A stretch of 64,000 nucleotides of DNA from Leptospira limi (GCF_026151395.1 NZ_JAMQPV010000003.1:253802-317801); one strand, 5' to 3'. Shown: positions 35,989 through 45,888, counted from the first letter of the stretch. Made by a program: numbers and translations. Notes: generated from the sequence alone by a model not told the origin.

Positions 35989-38256
35989 ATGTTTCTCTTA
36001 AATCAAATGGGCAAACAAAAAAATAAGGAGATCCATGGATCCTCCTCTGGTACCAAACACGTAACAATCAATGGAACTACAATTGAAGCTTTTCGGAATG
36101 AAAATATTCTCAGTGCGGCACTACGGCAAGGGATTGATTTCCCACATAGTTGTCGTGTTGGAGGCTGTGCAACTTGTAAGTGTCAACTTGTGGATGGGAA
36201 GGTAAAGGAACTTACCGAAACTGGGTATTTATTGACTGATGAAGAATTGAATAAAGGTTACGTCCTTGCTTGCCAAAGCATTCCACAAACTGATGTTAGT
36301 ATCCAAGTTGAAAACAAAACCACTTATTCAGGAACAGTTATCCAACAAAATGTTTTAACTGAGGATATCTGCGAAATCTCCATCCAATTGGATACAAAAC
36401 TGATTTTCCAAGCAGGCCAATATGTTTCGCTATCAATCGAAGGGATGGACGTCGAAAGAAATTACTCCATCGCAAATGCACCAAATCAGAAACGAATTGT
36501 TAAGTTCATAGTACGTAAAGTTCCCAATGGAAAATTATCAAATTATATATGGAATGAGAATTTATTGGGGAAAAAAGCAAAACTCAAAGGTCCATTTGGC
36601 AATTTTTATCTAAGAGATTCCAAAAAACCAATACTTATGGTTGTTGGAGGTAGTGGACTTGCACCAATACTTGCTATGTTAGAGGAAGGGATTTTGAAAG
36701 GCACAAAAAGGCCACTCACCTTACTTTTCGGTGCACGCAAAAAAGAAGATTTATACAAGATAAGAGAAATCAAAAAAATTCAAAAAGTTTGGAAAGGGAA
36801 ATTTACCTTTGTTCCAATCCTTTCTGAAGAACCAAAAGGTAATTCTTGGAAAGGGGAAAGAGGTCTTGTCACATCAAAAATCAAAGACCACCTAACAAAA
36901 ACGACTGAAGTTTATTTATGTGGACCCCCACCAATGGTTGATTCTGCAACAAGTGAATTATTCAAATTGGGAATTCAAAAAGAGTCAATCTTTGCCGATC
37001 GATTTACAACCATTGATCATAGTCTTAGTTTGAACATAGATGACAAAAATTCTAAACGCAAAGCTGGATTGTTTGATTATCTAAAATTCTTTTTGTTTCA
37101 TATTGTAGGACTCTCATCTGTCGTGAGTATCCTTATGGGAGGATACTATACTACGATTGGATTTTTTTCCTTACTCTTATTTTACATTTTTGGAGATGCA
37201 ATTTCAGGAGATGACAAACATACTCCAAATTATACAAATCCTCAAATTCTTACGTTTCAACTTTGGATGGCATTACCAATTTTATGCCTTATCTTTTTTT
37301 GTTCCATTTGGACCGTGAGTCCCATTGATACTTTTGGTTTTGGATCTTGGTTAACACAAATAATTGGATACGATTTTAATTTTGCTAAATTGAATACATC
37401 TCCCCTCGTCCATGTGTATGCGATCATTTTCACTGGATTGATGATTGGACTCGTAGGAACCATTACAGCACATGAATTAACCCATCGCACATGGGATCCC
37501 ATTTCTATGTTCATTGGTCGTTGGTTATTGGCTTTTAGTTTTGATACTATCTTTTCAATTGAACATGTCTATGGGCACCATCGTTATGTTTCCACGACAG
37601 AAGATCCAGCCACAGCTCCTCGCGGAAGGAATGTGTATTACCATATCCTTGTTTCGACCATCAAAGGTAATCTCAGTGCTTGGAATATTGAATTAAAACG
37701 TTTGAAACGTAAAAATGTACCAACGTTATCCTACCATAATGCTTTCCTAAGAGGACATCTGATGAGCGTTAGTTTGGTTGTGTTAGCGTATTCTCTTGGC
37801 GGAATGCCAGGAATGTTCTTTTATATCGTTTCTGGATTATTTGGAAAAAGTCTTCTGGAAATTGTAAATTACATGGAACATTATGGAATGGTTCGATTGC
37901 CAGAAGAACCAGTACAACCAAGGCACTCTTGGAATACAAACAAACGAATTAGTTCCTGGACGATGTTTAATCTAACGCGACATTCTCACCACCACGCGCA
38001 AGGAGAAGTTCCTTACCAAGATTTAAAACCATATCCTAATGCACCTATGATGATCAGTGGGTATTTGACAACAATTGTGATTGCACTCATACCACCTTTA
38101 TGGCATTATCTGATGATTCCAAAAGTTAAGGAATGGGACCAAAAGTTTGCAAGCCAAGAAGAATTGGAACTTGTAAAAATCGCCAATCGTACAAGTGGAA
38201 TCTCAGAGTTTGTAAACTCCAATCGCAATCAATCACCCTTGCAATCAAAAGGATAA
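35989..38256 (+). CDS. Ferredoxin / ferredoxin reductase / AlkB hydroxylase fusion
   Basis: 755 residues in three modules. Residues about 20-105 are a plant-type [2Fe-2S] ferredoxin (CRVGGCATCKC near 54 and a fourth Cys in LACQS). Residues about 110-345 are an FNR-type reductase (RNYSIANAP for FAD, GGSGLAPILAML and YLCGPPPMV for NAD(P)H). Residues about 360-735 are a membrane AlkB-type non-haem di-iron hydroxylase with all histidine boxes: HELTHR (494), EHVYGHHR (524), NYMEHYG (626), RHSHHH (664). The chain carries its own electron supply and should omega-hydroxylate alkanes or fatty acyl chains. The ATG at 35989 has AAAGGAG 6 bases upstream; 35950 lies before that site. Confidence 0.9.
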   Translation: MFLLNQMGKQKNKEIHGSSSGTKHVTINGTTIEAFRNENILSAALRQGIDFPHSCRVGGCATCKCQLVDGKVKELTETGYLLTDEELNKGYVLACQSIPQTDVSIQVENKTTYSGTVIQQNVLTEDICEISIQLDTKLIFQAGQYVSLSIEGMDVERNYSIANAPNQKRIVKFIVRKVPNGKLSNYIWNENLLGKKAKLKGPFGNFYLRDSKKPILMVVGGSGLAPILAMLEEGILKGTKRPLTLLFGARKKEDLYKIREIKKIQKVWKGKFTFVPILSEEPKGNSWKGERGLVTSKIKDHLTKTTEVYLCGPPPMVDSATSELFKLGIQKESIFADRFTTIDHSLSLNIDDKNSKRKAGLFDYLKFFLFHIVGLSSVVSILMGGYYTTIGFFSLLLFYIFGDAISGDDKHTPNYTNPQILTFQLWMALPILCLIFFCSIWTVSPIDTFGFGSWLTQIIGYDFNFAKLNTSPLVHVYAIIFTGLMIGLVGTITAHELTHRTWDPISMFIGRWLLAFSFDTIFSIEHVYGHHRYVSTTEDPATAPRGRNVYYHILVSTIKGNLSAWNIELKRLKRKNVPTLSYHNAFLRGHLMSVSLVVLAYSLGGMPGMFFYIVSGLFGKSLLEIVNYMEHYGMVRLPEEPVQPRHSWNTNKRISSWTMFNLTRHSHHHAQGEVPYQDLKPYPNAPMMISGYLTTIVIALIPPLWHYLMIPKVKEWDQKFASQEELELVKIANRTSGISEFVNSNRNQSPLQSKG

Positions 38257-38280
38257 TTTAGAAAAAAACATTAAAATGAT

Positions 38281-38847
38281 TTACGATTGTTTGGAATCCC
38301 AAGTGAGTAAATCACCTACATACCTTAATCCTTCAAACAAATCAATCCAAGGAGTGTGTTCATCTCCCTTGGATTTTAAGAATAGAACTCCAACAAAAAA
38401 AGCAAAGAAGGCTTTACCACCCTTCCCTTCTGTTTCTTTTGGAAAAAATCGATTGAGTGCACTTTCATAAGCAACAAAAGAATCTTCTAATAATTGTACC
38501 AGTTCTTTAGATTCTGAATGTTGTCTTTTGATATCAACTGCGAGTAACATCAAATTCAAAAAATGTCCTTCTTTTCCTGAAACAAAATTCATGATGTCAA
38601 TGATACTCGTTGTTTCTTCTGATAACTTTTGGATTGCTTCTGCATCTGTCATCACTAGATGTTTTACCATTGAAGAAAACAAAGCTTCTTTTGTTGGGAA
38701 ATAATGATATAAGGTACCAGTTGAAACTCCTAGTTCTTTAGCAAGTTCTCTCATCGAAACAGAGGCTACCCCTTTGGAGACAAAGATTGGTAGGGATTTA
38801 GAAAGTAACTCTATTCGATACAAATTATGATCTACAATCTTTGGCAT
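38281..38847 (-). CDS. TetR-family regulator next to the AlkB fusion
   Basis: 188 residues. The N-terminal helix-turn-helix reads VSMRELAKELGVSTGTLYHYFPTKEAL in sections, a clear TetR pattern; the rest is the helical ligand domain. It is convergent with the AlkB fusion, 24 bp between stops, and is a reasonable candidate for its hydrocarbon- or lipid-responsive repressor. The ATG at 38847 is preceded by AGGTGG; a GTG at 38856 is an alternative. Confidence 0.85.
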   Translation of the reverse strand: MPKIVDHNLYRIELLSKSLPIFVSKGVASVSMRELAKELGVSTGTLYHYFPTKEALFSSMVKHLVMTDAEAIQKLSEETTSIIDIMNFVSGKEGHFLNLMLLAVDIKRQHSESKELVQLLEDSFVAYESALNRFFPKETEGKGGKAFFAFFVGVLFLKSKGDEHTPWIDLFEGLRYVGDLLTWDSKQS

Positions 38848-38884
38848 AAAGACCACCTAGGTTATGCTCGCAATCGATTTTCCA

Positions 38885-38901
38885 AAATGATTCAATCATT
38901 T
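38885..38901. promoter_or_regulatory. 17-bp palindrome upstream of tetR
   Basis: AAATGATTCAATCATTT is perfectly palindromic around a central C, 38 bp upstream of the TetR start. It could be the autoregulatory operator. No equally good copy was found before the AlkB fusion. Confidence 0.5.
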
Positions 38902-39160
38902 CCGTTGGACTTCAAAAATCGACGAGACAACAGGATTATATTAATTCTATGCGAAAGGACATCAAGCGAGAATCTTCTGGAAAAAGTTACCACTTAGCCT
39001 CACCGCTATCCTTGCTAAGTCACATTCAAAATGGATTATGTAACTTTTTGTTCCTAAATTAATTTTCCAAAAAAAAATATTTTTTAGCAACTTTCGATTC
39101 TACTGTTGTCTAATATACGAAATGCAATTCACGTATTATATTGCATATCGGGAGCGAAAT

Positions 39161-40645
39161 ATGCCTACAACCATTAAACAATCAAATTCAAACCTATCAG
39201 AAGAGAACGAGGAAGCTATTGTCACTCTGATAGAAGGAGATGGAATAGGACCTGAGATCATCCAACAAACGATCCGCATTTTAAATGAAGCTAAATCTGG
39301 ATTACAGTTTGAAAAGGTAGATGCTGGCTCTTCAGTTTATTTATCTGGTATCCTCTCTGGGATTGCTGAAAATGCTTGGGATACAATTCGAAAATACCCA
39401 ACCATATTAAAAGGTCCGATCACCACTCCCAGAGGGAAAGGATACAAAAGTTTAAATGTTACCATTCGTAAAACATTGGGGTTATATGCGAATGTTAGAC
39501 CTGCAAAAACATATGATCCTTTCATTGCAACGAATCATCCCAATACCGATATCGTCATCATTCGAGAAAATGAAGAAGATACGTATGCAGGAATTGAACA
39601 CCGCCAAACACGTGAGGTTACTCAATGTTTGAAACTAATTACTGTTCCAGGGACTGAGAAAATTGTGCGTTATGCATTTGAATTCGCAAGATCTAATGGA
39701 AGAAAAAAGATCACTTGTATGGTAAAAGACAACATCATGAAAATTACAGATGGATTGTTTGCCAATATCTTCCAAACAATTGCGAAAGAATACCCTGAAA
39801 TTGAAGCGGAAAGTATGATCATTGATATTGGTGCAGCATTACTCGCCAATCGACCTCAAAAATTTGACGTGATCCTTGCTCCAAATTTGTACGGTGATAT
39901 CCTTTCTGATATAGCGGCAGAGGTCACAGGTTCTGTTGGTATGTGCGGATCTGCAAACATCGGTGACTTTGTTTCAATGTTCGAAGCTGTCCATGGAAGT
40001 GCTCCCGATATCGCTGGTAAAAACATTGCTAATCCAACAGCCGTGATTAAAGCAACTGTGATGATGTTAACACATCTAGGCAAAACAGAAAAAGCAAAAC
40101 TCATTAGGAATGCTGTTTTAAAAACCATTGAGGATGGTTATCGAACTGCTGATGTATTTCAAAATCAAAAGAATACAACACTTGTTGGAACTAAAGAGTA
40201 TACAGACGCAATCATTGATCGACTTGGAAAAAACCCGGAGGTACTTTCGGCAAGTGAACTTGTTAAACCTAAATCTTTTACGCTCAGTTTACCAACTCAG
40301 AATGAAAAAAAAGAATTAGTTGGCGTTGATATTTTTTTAGATATACCGAATGATCGTGATCCAAATGTTTTAGGTAAAAATATTGAGGTTATCACCGAAA
40401 ACTTCTTACACTTAAAAATGATTACAAACAGAGGAGTAAAAGTATATCCAAAAGGACAAAAGGAAACGTTTTTAACAGATCATTTCCGATGCCGATTTAT
40501 CTCACCTAACGGTGGGAAAATCCAACACAAAGATATTACAGCCGTACTAACCTTACTCGAATCAAAGGGATATGATTATATCAAAACAGAAAATCTGTAT
40601 GAATTTGATGGAGTACCTGGATATTCCTTAGGACAAGGAGAATAG
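39161..40645 (+). CDS. icd: Isocitrate dehydrogenase, Thermus/Rickettsia type
   Basis: 494 residues. Signatures are LIEGDGIGPEI, the phosphate-site RENEEDTYAGIEHRQ, KDNIMKITDG, NLYGDILSDIAAEVTGSVG and EAVHGSAPDIAGKNIANP. A ~140-residue C-terminal extension (from about 355) is characteristic of the Thermus thermophilus/Rickettsia branch, which is NADP-dependent where tested. It converts isocitrate to 2-oxoglutarate in the TCA cycle, the carbon skeleton for ammonium assimilation. The ATG at 39161 follows GGGAG. Confidence 0.88.
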   Translation: MPTTIKQSNSNLSEENEEAIVTLIEGDGIGPEIIQQTIRILNEAKSGLQFEKVDAGSSVYLSGILSGIAENAWDTIRKYPTILKGPITTPRGKGYKSLNVTIRKTLGLYANVRPAKTYDPFIATNHPNTDIVIIRENEEDTYAGIEHRQTREVTQCLKLITVPGTEKIVRYAFEFARSNGRKKITCMVKDNIMKITDGLFANIFQTIAKEYPEIEAESMIIDIGAALLANRPQKFDVILAPNLYGDILSDIAAEVTGSVGMCGSANIGDFVSMFEAVHGSAPDIAGKNIANPTAVIKATVMMLTHLGKTEKAKLIRNAVLKTIEDGYRTADVFQNQKNTTLVGTKEYTDAIIDRLGKNPEVLSASELVKPKSFTLSLPTQNEKKELVGVDIFLDIPNDRDPNVLGKNIEVITENFLHLKMITNRGVKVYPKGQKETFLTDHFRCRFISPNGGKIQHKDITAVLTLLESKGYDYIKTENLYEFDGVPGYSLGQGE

Positions 40646-40667
40646 ATAAACAGTCCTATGTTGTATC

Positions 40668-40707
40668 AAAACCTTTAGTTACAAATCAAATGGTGACTTA
40701 AGGTTTT
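40668..40707. terminator. Bidirectional terminator between icd and the GyrI-like gene
   Basis: Arms 40668-40682 and 40693-40707 pair over 15 bp with two mismatches; the outer ends are AAAACCTT and AAGGTTTT. The A-run on one side and T-run on the other suit termination in both directions between the convergent genes. Confidence 0.65.
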
Positions 40708-40718
40708 AGAATCTTCTA

Positions 40719-41318
40719 TTATTTTGATTCGAAAAGTTTTTCCAATGGTAAAAATACATCACGACTGATACCTAAAGGCATATAAAACTCTATATGATCT
40801 ACAAATTTTGCAGAACCACCATACACTTCAATTGCGACTGATGTTTTCCCAGATTCATTTGCCAGTATCTCTTGAAACTTCGGATATACTTTTGTAGGTG
40901 CAAGGAAGTAAGAGAATACATTCTTAAACGGAAATGTAGATGTTAGACAATCAGACTGTGGAATTTGGAAGGTAACAAATTTAGATTGAATTGATTTGAT
41001 TTGGTTTTCCGCAAGACCCAACATACGGCATCCCAAAATTGATCTTAAGTTTTCAGGTGGAGTGTCTGGAGGATCCAAATAAATTGCCAAACTATTACAT
41101 TCAGTAATACCAATTGATTCCCATTCCTTTTGGAATTTTTCCCAACTCTGATTTAGGTTTTGGTAGGGACCTTTATGAGTGTAAATGAACACCTCTACTG
41201 GCCCGAAGGATTGGTGTTTCACTTCAATCGTTTTAAATCCACCCATGTATGCATAAATGGAAATACCTATAAAGACAAGTATTCCAATTACAATGCTAAT
41301 TATCTTCATCGTTTTCAT
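40719..41318 (-). CDS. Membrane-anchored GyrI-like/effector-binding-domain protein
   Basis: 199 residues: one N-terminal membrane helix (IISIVIGILVFIGISIYAYM) and a soluble domain beginning VFIYTHKGPYQNL that resembles the GyrI-like small-molecule-binding fold (SHKGPYEKL-type pattern). The frame is open to 41405, but the ATG at 41318 has AAGGGA before it and starts the membrane helix. The ligand is unknown. Confidence 0.65.
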   Translation of the reverse strand: MKTMKIISIVIGILVFIGISIYAYMGGFKTIEVKHQSFGPVEVFIYTHKGPYQNLNQSWEKFQKEWESIGITECNSLAIYLDPPDTPPENLRSILGCRMLGLAENQIKSIQSKFVTFQIPQSDCLTSTFPFKNVFSYFLAPTKVYPKFQEILANESGKTSVAIEVYGGSAKFVDHIEFYMPLGISRDVFLPLEKLFESK

Positions 41319-41485
41319 TTGATTCCCTTTTGTATTCCGATGTTTTTTTGCAAAGGAAACAGAACTTGCAAAAGTTGATCTTGGATTTTTTTTCTTTTTT
41401 GTCAATAAATTAAGTAAGGTAATTTGTTAGTTCTGTCTAATCAACATTCATATCTCTAATAGAAATTTGGGAATCCATAATCCAA

Positions 41486-42703
41486 TTGAAAGTTTCGTTT
41501 CCAACAGATCCAATCTCCATCCAAAAAAGAATCCAATCTATTGATCCAATCAAGTATGTTAGTTCAAGAAACTATATTGATGGAGCAGTTTCATTATTAT
41601 CACCTTATATTGCGAGAGGTTATATTTCCACCAAACAGATCTTCGAACATGTGTCTTCCCGAGGATATAAACCTTACCAAATTACAAAATTTGTTCAAGA
41701 ATTAACCTGGCGTGATTATTTTCAGCAAGTTTGGCGAAATAAGGGCGAACTTTTATTCCAAGATTTGAAACAACCGCAACCTGGAATCAGACATTACAAA
41801 ATTCCAAAATCAATTTTGAATGGTCATGTCCAAACAGGGATCTCAGGGATAAACCGAGAGTTACTCGATTTTTACGAAACTGGTTATCTTCACAATCATG
41901 TAAGAATGTACATTGCTTCCCTAGTTTGTAATATTGGTGGTGCCTACTGGAAAAAACCTTCGGAATGGATGTATTATCATTTGTTAGATGCTGATGCAGC
42001 AAGTAACACTTGTAGCTGGCAGTGGGTATCTGGTTCCTTTAGTTCTAAAAAATATATTGCCAACCAAGAAAACATTAACAAATACCTAAAAACGAATGAT
42101 CATGGCACATTTTTAGATCGAAGTTATGAAAAAATTTTAGAATTTAATTTTCTTCCAAAGGAATTAGAGGATTTGTTTGACTGGGATTTAACGAATGTTT
42201 ACCAAGGAACTGAAAAATGGATTGAATCAAAAATTTCGAATGCAAATCCAGATGATCGAATCTATTCTAACTCCAATCCCAATTTTTCTTTAGATCTGGA
42301 CCTTTCCTTACCAGTGTTATTATATGATTTTTATAATATAGATCCAAATTGGAAAAAAAACATTCAGGCAAATCGGATATTTATTTTACGCCCTCATTTT
42401 TTTAGAAAGTATCCATCGTCCCCCAAAACTATGGACTTTATATTCGCTCTCGCAAAGAATATACCAAAAATCCAATTTTTTTGGGGTGAATGGGAAGACC
42501 TATTACACCAATTAAATTCAGCTCGACCTGAAATTTACTGGAAAGAACACCCAACTAACAAAGAATATATTGGCAAAGAAGAAGAAAGAGACTGGATTTT
42601 TCCTGAAGTTTCTGGATACTATCCTTCCTTTTTTACTTATTGGAAAAAATGTGATAAAATATGGGATCGTAAAAATTTGCCGAACCAACCAAGTTTGTTT
42701 TAA
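41486..42703 (+). CDS. Photolyase/cryptochrome-family protein with permuted domains
   Basis: 405 residues. The first ~230 are the helical FAD-binding domain of DNA photolyases (LLSPYIARGYIS, WRDYFQQVWR, NHVRMYIASL, DADAASNTCSWQWVSGSF). Normally this domain is at the C-terminus. Here an alpha/beta-like segment (LPVLLYDFYNI, RIFILRPHFFRKYPSS, IQFFWGEWEDLL; about 265-375) follows it instead and looks like the usual N-terminal antenna domain. Similar proteins are known from Bacteroidetes. Light-driven repair is possible but not certain. Confidence 0.8.
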   Translation: MKVSFPTDPISIQKRIQSIDPIKYVSSRNYIDGAVSLLSPYIARGYISTKQIFEHVSSRGYKPYQITKFVQELTWRDYFQQVWRNKGELLFQDLKQPQPGIRHYKIPKSILNGHVQTGISGINRELLDFYETGYLHNHVRMYIASLVCNIGGAYWKKPSEWMYYHLLDADAASNTCSWQWVSGSFSSKKYIANQENINKYLKTNDHGTFLDRSYEKILEFNFLPKELEDLFDWDLTNVYQGTEKWIESKISNANPDDRIYSNSNPNFSLDLDLSLPVLLYDFYNIDPNWKKNIQANRIFILRPHFFRKYPSSPKTMDFIFALAKNIPKIQFFWGEWEDLLHQLNSARPEIYWKEHPTNKEYIGKEEERDWIFPEVSGYYPSFFTYWKKCDKIWDRKNLPNQPSLF

Positions 42704-42706
42704 AAA

Positions 42707-43315
42707 TCAATCCATCTCACTAGGAAGAGATTTACTTGCACCTTTCTCAAATTGTAACATTCTTTCTTTCGTGATACCAATCAAGTTATGAGTCAACACT
42801 AATGTATCTCCTAAAAAGTCAGGAGCAAGTCGAATTTCAACAACACGATACCAAGTTTCTTTAGGTAGTACAGAAAAAGCATGGTTCACACATAAACATT
42901 TGAATTTAAAACCAAAACTATGTTCGACGGGCATCGCGGAATGGGGTGCTGCGAAAAAATAGGCTGGTTTATCTGTAGGATTTTTCATCACCAATAAAAA
43001 TTGTTTTTTAGAACCAGGTTTTAAGACTAATTGCCCATTCGGTATCAAGTCTCCAAAAGGAGCACGTTTTCCATCTTGGATAGTACCTGTTGTCCAAAGC
43101 GCTAAAGTTTGTGCTCCTCCCGGTTCTCTAATTTCCATTTCTAAAGGTAATGAAGTGTATACCCACCTAACATCAATTTTTACTTTGTTAGATGGGGTAG
43201 GATTTGTAACAACAACTTGATTGTGTTCGTGATTCGTTGGAACTACTTTTTCTTCACAGGAGTTGAACAAAAGCACCACACTGAATACAATACAAAAGAT
43301 AATTTGTTGTTTCAT
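42707..43315 (-). CDS. Lipoprotein with Cox11-like CxC segment
   Basis: 202 residues with a clear lipoprotein signal (VVLLFNSC). The C-terminal domain is beta-rich and contains FKCLCVNHAFSVLPKETW, reminiscent of the CFCF...PGE metal site of Cox11/CtaG copper chaperones. A copper or haem-copper-oxidase link is therefore a guess. Its stop is 3 bp from the stop of the photolyase-like gene. The lipoprotein upstream starts the same transcriptional direction. Confidence 0.6.
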   Translation of the reverse strand: MKQQIIFCIVFSVVLLFNSCEEKVVPTNHEHNQVVVTNPTPSNKVKIDVRWVYTSLPLEMEIREPGGAQTLALWTTGTIQDGKRAPFGDLIPNGQLVLKPGSKKQFLLVMKNPTDKPAYFFAAPHSAMPVEHSFGFKFKCLCVNHAFSVLPKETWYRVVEIRLAPDFLGDTLVLTHNLIGITKERMLQFEKGASKSLPSEMD

Positions 43316-43337
43316 ACCGATAAAACAGAATCCCTTA

Positions 43338-44810
43338 CTATTCTAAATTTAATTCCAAGGTTGAGAAATCTAGATTATCAGTTTTTTTAGAATTGATCAG
43401 ATAAAACTGTTTTCCTTTCACTTGTAAGGTAACAAATTCTTGAAAAATTTTCTCCGTATTATTTGGATCTGGATTTTTCACTAAGTTACAATCCCTTCCA
43501 CATCCATTACAATCGCCACCACCATAATCCAAAAAGTTTGTAAACGTTTGTTTTCTTAGAAATCCAAAGATACGAAGTTGGATTTTTCCAGGATTCATCT
43601 CTTTTACTTCATAATTTCCTAATCCATAAAACCGATTTGAACTTTCTTCTCCAGCATCGTAATTAGTCCTCGCTGTTGAACCTTCTAAAAAGAATGTCCC
43701 ATCCGAACGCAATCGAATTGTCCAATCAGAGGAAGTAGGAGGATCCATGTTCTCTTCCATAGCCACTTGATTTTCTGCTCCTTCAGGTTGGTCTACGACC
43801 GCTTCATCACCTGAAATAGCATATACTTCTCTACCTGTTAAACCTCGATTTAAGACCATACGAAGTGATGATTTTGAAAATGAATCAAAATTCTTTGCAG
43901 CAGTGTCTTTGGATTTTGGAAGAGTATCCATGGCAAACCAATCGCCATCATGACCAAATCGAAGTTCTGATAACACAATCCCTTTCTCTGTTAATCCAGG
44001 ATAAATCTCTTCCACCTTCATTGTTAGTTTTTTACCCTTAAAGGTTGAAGGAAGTTGGATTTCTTGGCTACCCATTGTATCTTCTACATTGATTTTAGCA
44101 GAATAACCATCATCACCAGTTAATAAAAATGCTTTAACTCTTCCATTTTTAATACAGTGAACATCAGACCTTTGGTAACCATTCCAAATTTTAATGACAG
44201 AAATCTTTTTTGTATCCGCAAAATCAAAGTTAAATGATACTCCAACGCCGCCTTTAACAGATGCATACCCATTCTCATATTTAGAATCAAAAAGATTCAT
44301 AACAGAATAAGTTGGCTCAGGTGATGCAGTCTCAGATGCAGTTACTGTTCCAGATACAATCTCTGGTGTATAAGTTCGATATGCTTTTTTGGCATCATCG
44401 TAAAATTTGACAGCTTTTAAACAAATATTTTGATTTCTTTGAAAATTCAAAGTTACCGATCTCGCTTGCACAACTGGATCAAAAATAACTTCTGAGTTTG
44501 ATTTTTCGATATCCGTACTTGCATATACTTCATCAAAGTTTACATAAGCAGCGACTCGGTCTTTAAATTGACCATTACAAGACTCGATGGATACTTTAGT
44601 TAATGGGAATGCGTTGTCTGCATAAAAATGTAATTTAACAAATTCTGCTCCAGGCTCAGCCTTCCATTCCTTGCCGTCTAACACCAAGAAGGGGAGGCCA
44701 TTCTCCATCGATGTAGACGTAACCATTGAAAAATGGAGTTTTTTCCCACAATTGGCAGCGAATGTTACCATTAAAATCAAAACAAAAAATAGACTGGATT
44801 TGAGTTTCAT
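43338..44810 (-). CDS. Lipoprotein with NADase-type glycan-binding domain
   Basis: 490 residues with a lipoprotein signal (VTFAANC). A central discoidin-like module (VMNLFDSKYENGYAS..., NFDFADTKKISVIKIWNGYQ; about 165-280) matches the NADase-type glycan-binding fold. The N- and C-terminal parts are unassigned; a cysteine cluster (GDCNGCGRDC near 440) may bind metal or form disulfides. Probably exported and surface- or periplasm-facing. Confidence 0.7.
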   Translation of the reverse strand: MKLKSSLFFVLILMVTFAANCGKKLHFSMVTSTSMENGLPFLVLDGKEWKAEPGAEFVKLHFYADNAFPLTKVSIESCNGQFKDRVAAYVNFDEVYASTDIEKSNSEVIFDPVVQARSVTLNFQRNQNICLKAVKFYDDAKKAYRTYTPEIVSGTVTASETASPEPTYSVMNLFDSKYENGYASVKGGVGVSFNFDFADTKKISVIKIWNGYQRSDVHCIKNGRVKAFLLTGDDGYSAKINVEDTMGSQEIQLPSTFKGKKLTMKVEEIYPGLTEKGIVLSELRFGHDGDWFAMDTLPKSKDTAAKNFDSFSKSSLRMVLNRGLTGREVYAISGDEAVVDQPEGAENQVAMEENMDPPTSSDWTIRLRSDGTFFLEGSTARTNYDAGEESSNRFYGLGNYEVKEMNPGKIQLRIFGFLRKQTFTNFLDYGGGDCNGCGRDCNLVKNPDPNNTEKIFQEFVTLQVKGKQFYLINSKKTDNLDFSTLELNLE

Positions 44811-44874
44811 TATTGGTCCTTTGAAAATGTGGATTTAAAAGAACCCATTGTACGGAAAAAAGGCAAGAAATTTT

Positions 44875-45861
44875 TTATGGACTCGTATCTTTTAATACTC
44901 TTTCCCAAGTATCTTGTTTTAATGCACCAACAATCCATTTCCCATTGACCCAAAATGTAGGGATTGAAGTGACTCCAAGTTTTTTTGCTTCTTCCCAGTC
45001 CTTTTTGACTAGGTCTAGGTATTTTTGAGTTTCTCTTTGGGAATCACATTCAGACCAAACACTCGATTGGTTAAGTATGGGATCTTCTGATTTGATCATT
45101 GTTTTCGCATGGGCATATAGGTTTTGCATATGATCTGTAAAATGAGCTGGATCTCTTTCCCACAAACAACGTGACACAATGAGTGGTGCTAAACTTTGGT
45201 TTGAATCACCGTCCAGTGGGAAATCTTTATGGATATAATGAATTTGATTTTTGTATTTCGATAAAAGTTTTTTTGTATGGGGAAAGGTTTCCTTACAAAA
45301 GCCACATAAATAATCGCTCCATTCGATGATCACCCATTTCGAATTGGGTTGGCCAAATTGAGGTGAGAACTTACTATTTATTTTTGCAAGTAAACTCGCC
45401 TTTGATTGGTCAAATGGTTTTTGTTTTATGCTTATATTCGATTTTTGAAAAATACGACTCCAAACAATTCGAATGCGAATCATTTCTCGCATTCGATCAA
45501 TTGCATCTGTATCCTGTATCGAACTTCGTAATTGTTTTTTCTCTGTTCCCCAGTAATGATTGATGTCCATCTCGGAAACAAGTTTTTTCTCATTTTCCTT
45601 CCATTCTTGTAAGGTAATTCCAAGTGATTTTGATCTCTCATTTAATTGATTCAAATGAATCTCAGATGAAAGTGTTTCTTTGATCGATTCTTCAGAAGGT
45701 AAGGATTCAGGTAGATACCGATTTTCCGGCAAAGGTTCAGAACAAGAAAAAATAAAGAAAAATAAAATGACTATGGGCACATTCGAAATCCTATAATCTT
45801 TCGCAAATTGTCTCAAGTATTTTTGTGCGATCAAACTTGTTTTTTTGATTGAAAGTGGCAA
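44875..45861 (-). CDS. DsbA/thioredoxin-fold lipoprotein
   Basis: 328 residues. A hydrophobic segment ending FFFIFSC suggests a lipoprotein. Residues about 60-170 are helical, followed by a thioredoxin-fold domain with the CGFC active site (WSDYLCGFCKETFPHTKKL) and a cis-proline loop SIPTFWVNG. It should act as a periplasmic thiol oxidoreductase. The start is TTG at 45861, with TGGAA upstream; other TTG/GTG starts inside the same frame are possible, because no ATG precedes the signal. Confidence 0.75.
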   Translation of the reverse strand: MPLSIKKTSLIAQKYLRQFAKDYRISNVPIVILFFFIFSCSEPLPENRYLPESLPSEESIKETLSSEIHLNQLNERSKSLGITLQEWKENEKKLVSEMDINHYWGTEKKQLRSSIQDTDAIDRMREMIRIRIVWSRIFQKSNISIKQKPFDQSKASLLAKINSKFSPQFGQPNSKWVIIEWSDYLCGFCKETFPHTKKLLSKYKNQIHYIHKDFPLDGDSNQSLAPLIVSRCLWERDPAHFTDHMQNLYAHAKTMIKSEDPILNQSSVWSECDSQRETQKYLDLVKKDWEEAKKLGVTSIPTFWVNGKWIVGALKQDTWERVLKDTSP

Positions 45862-45888
45862 TTGTTTCCATTTTGATGAGTCTCCTGT

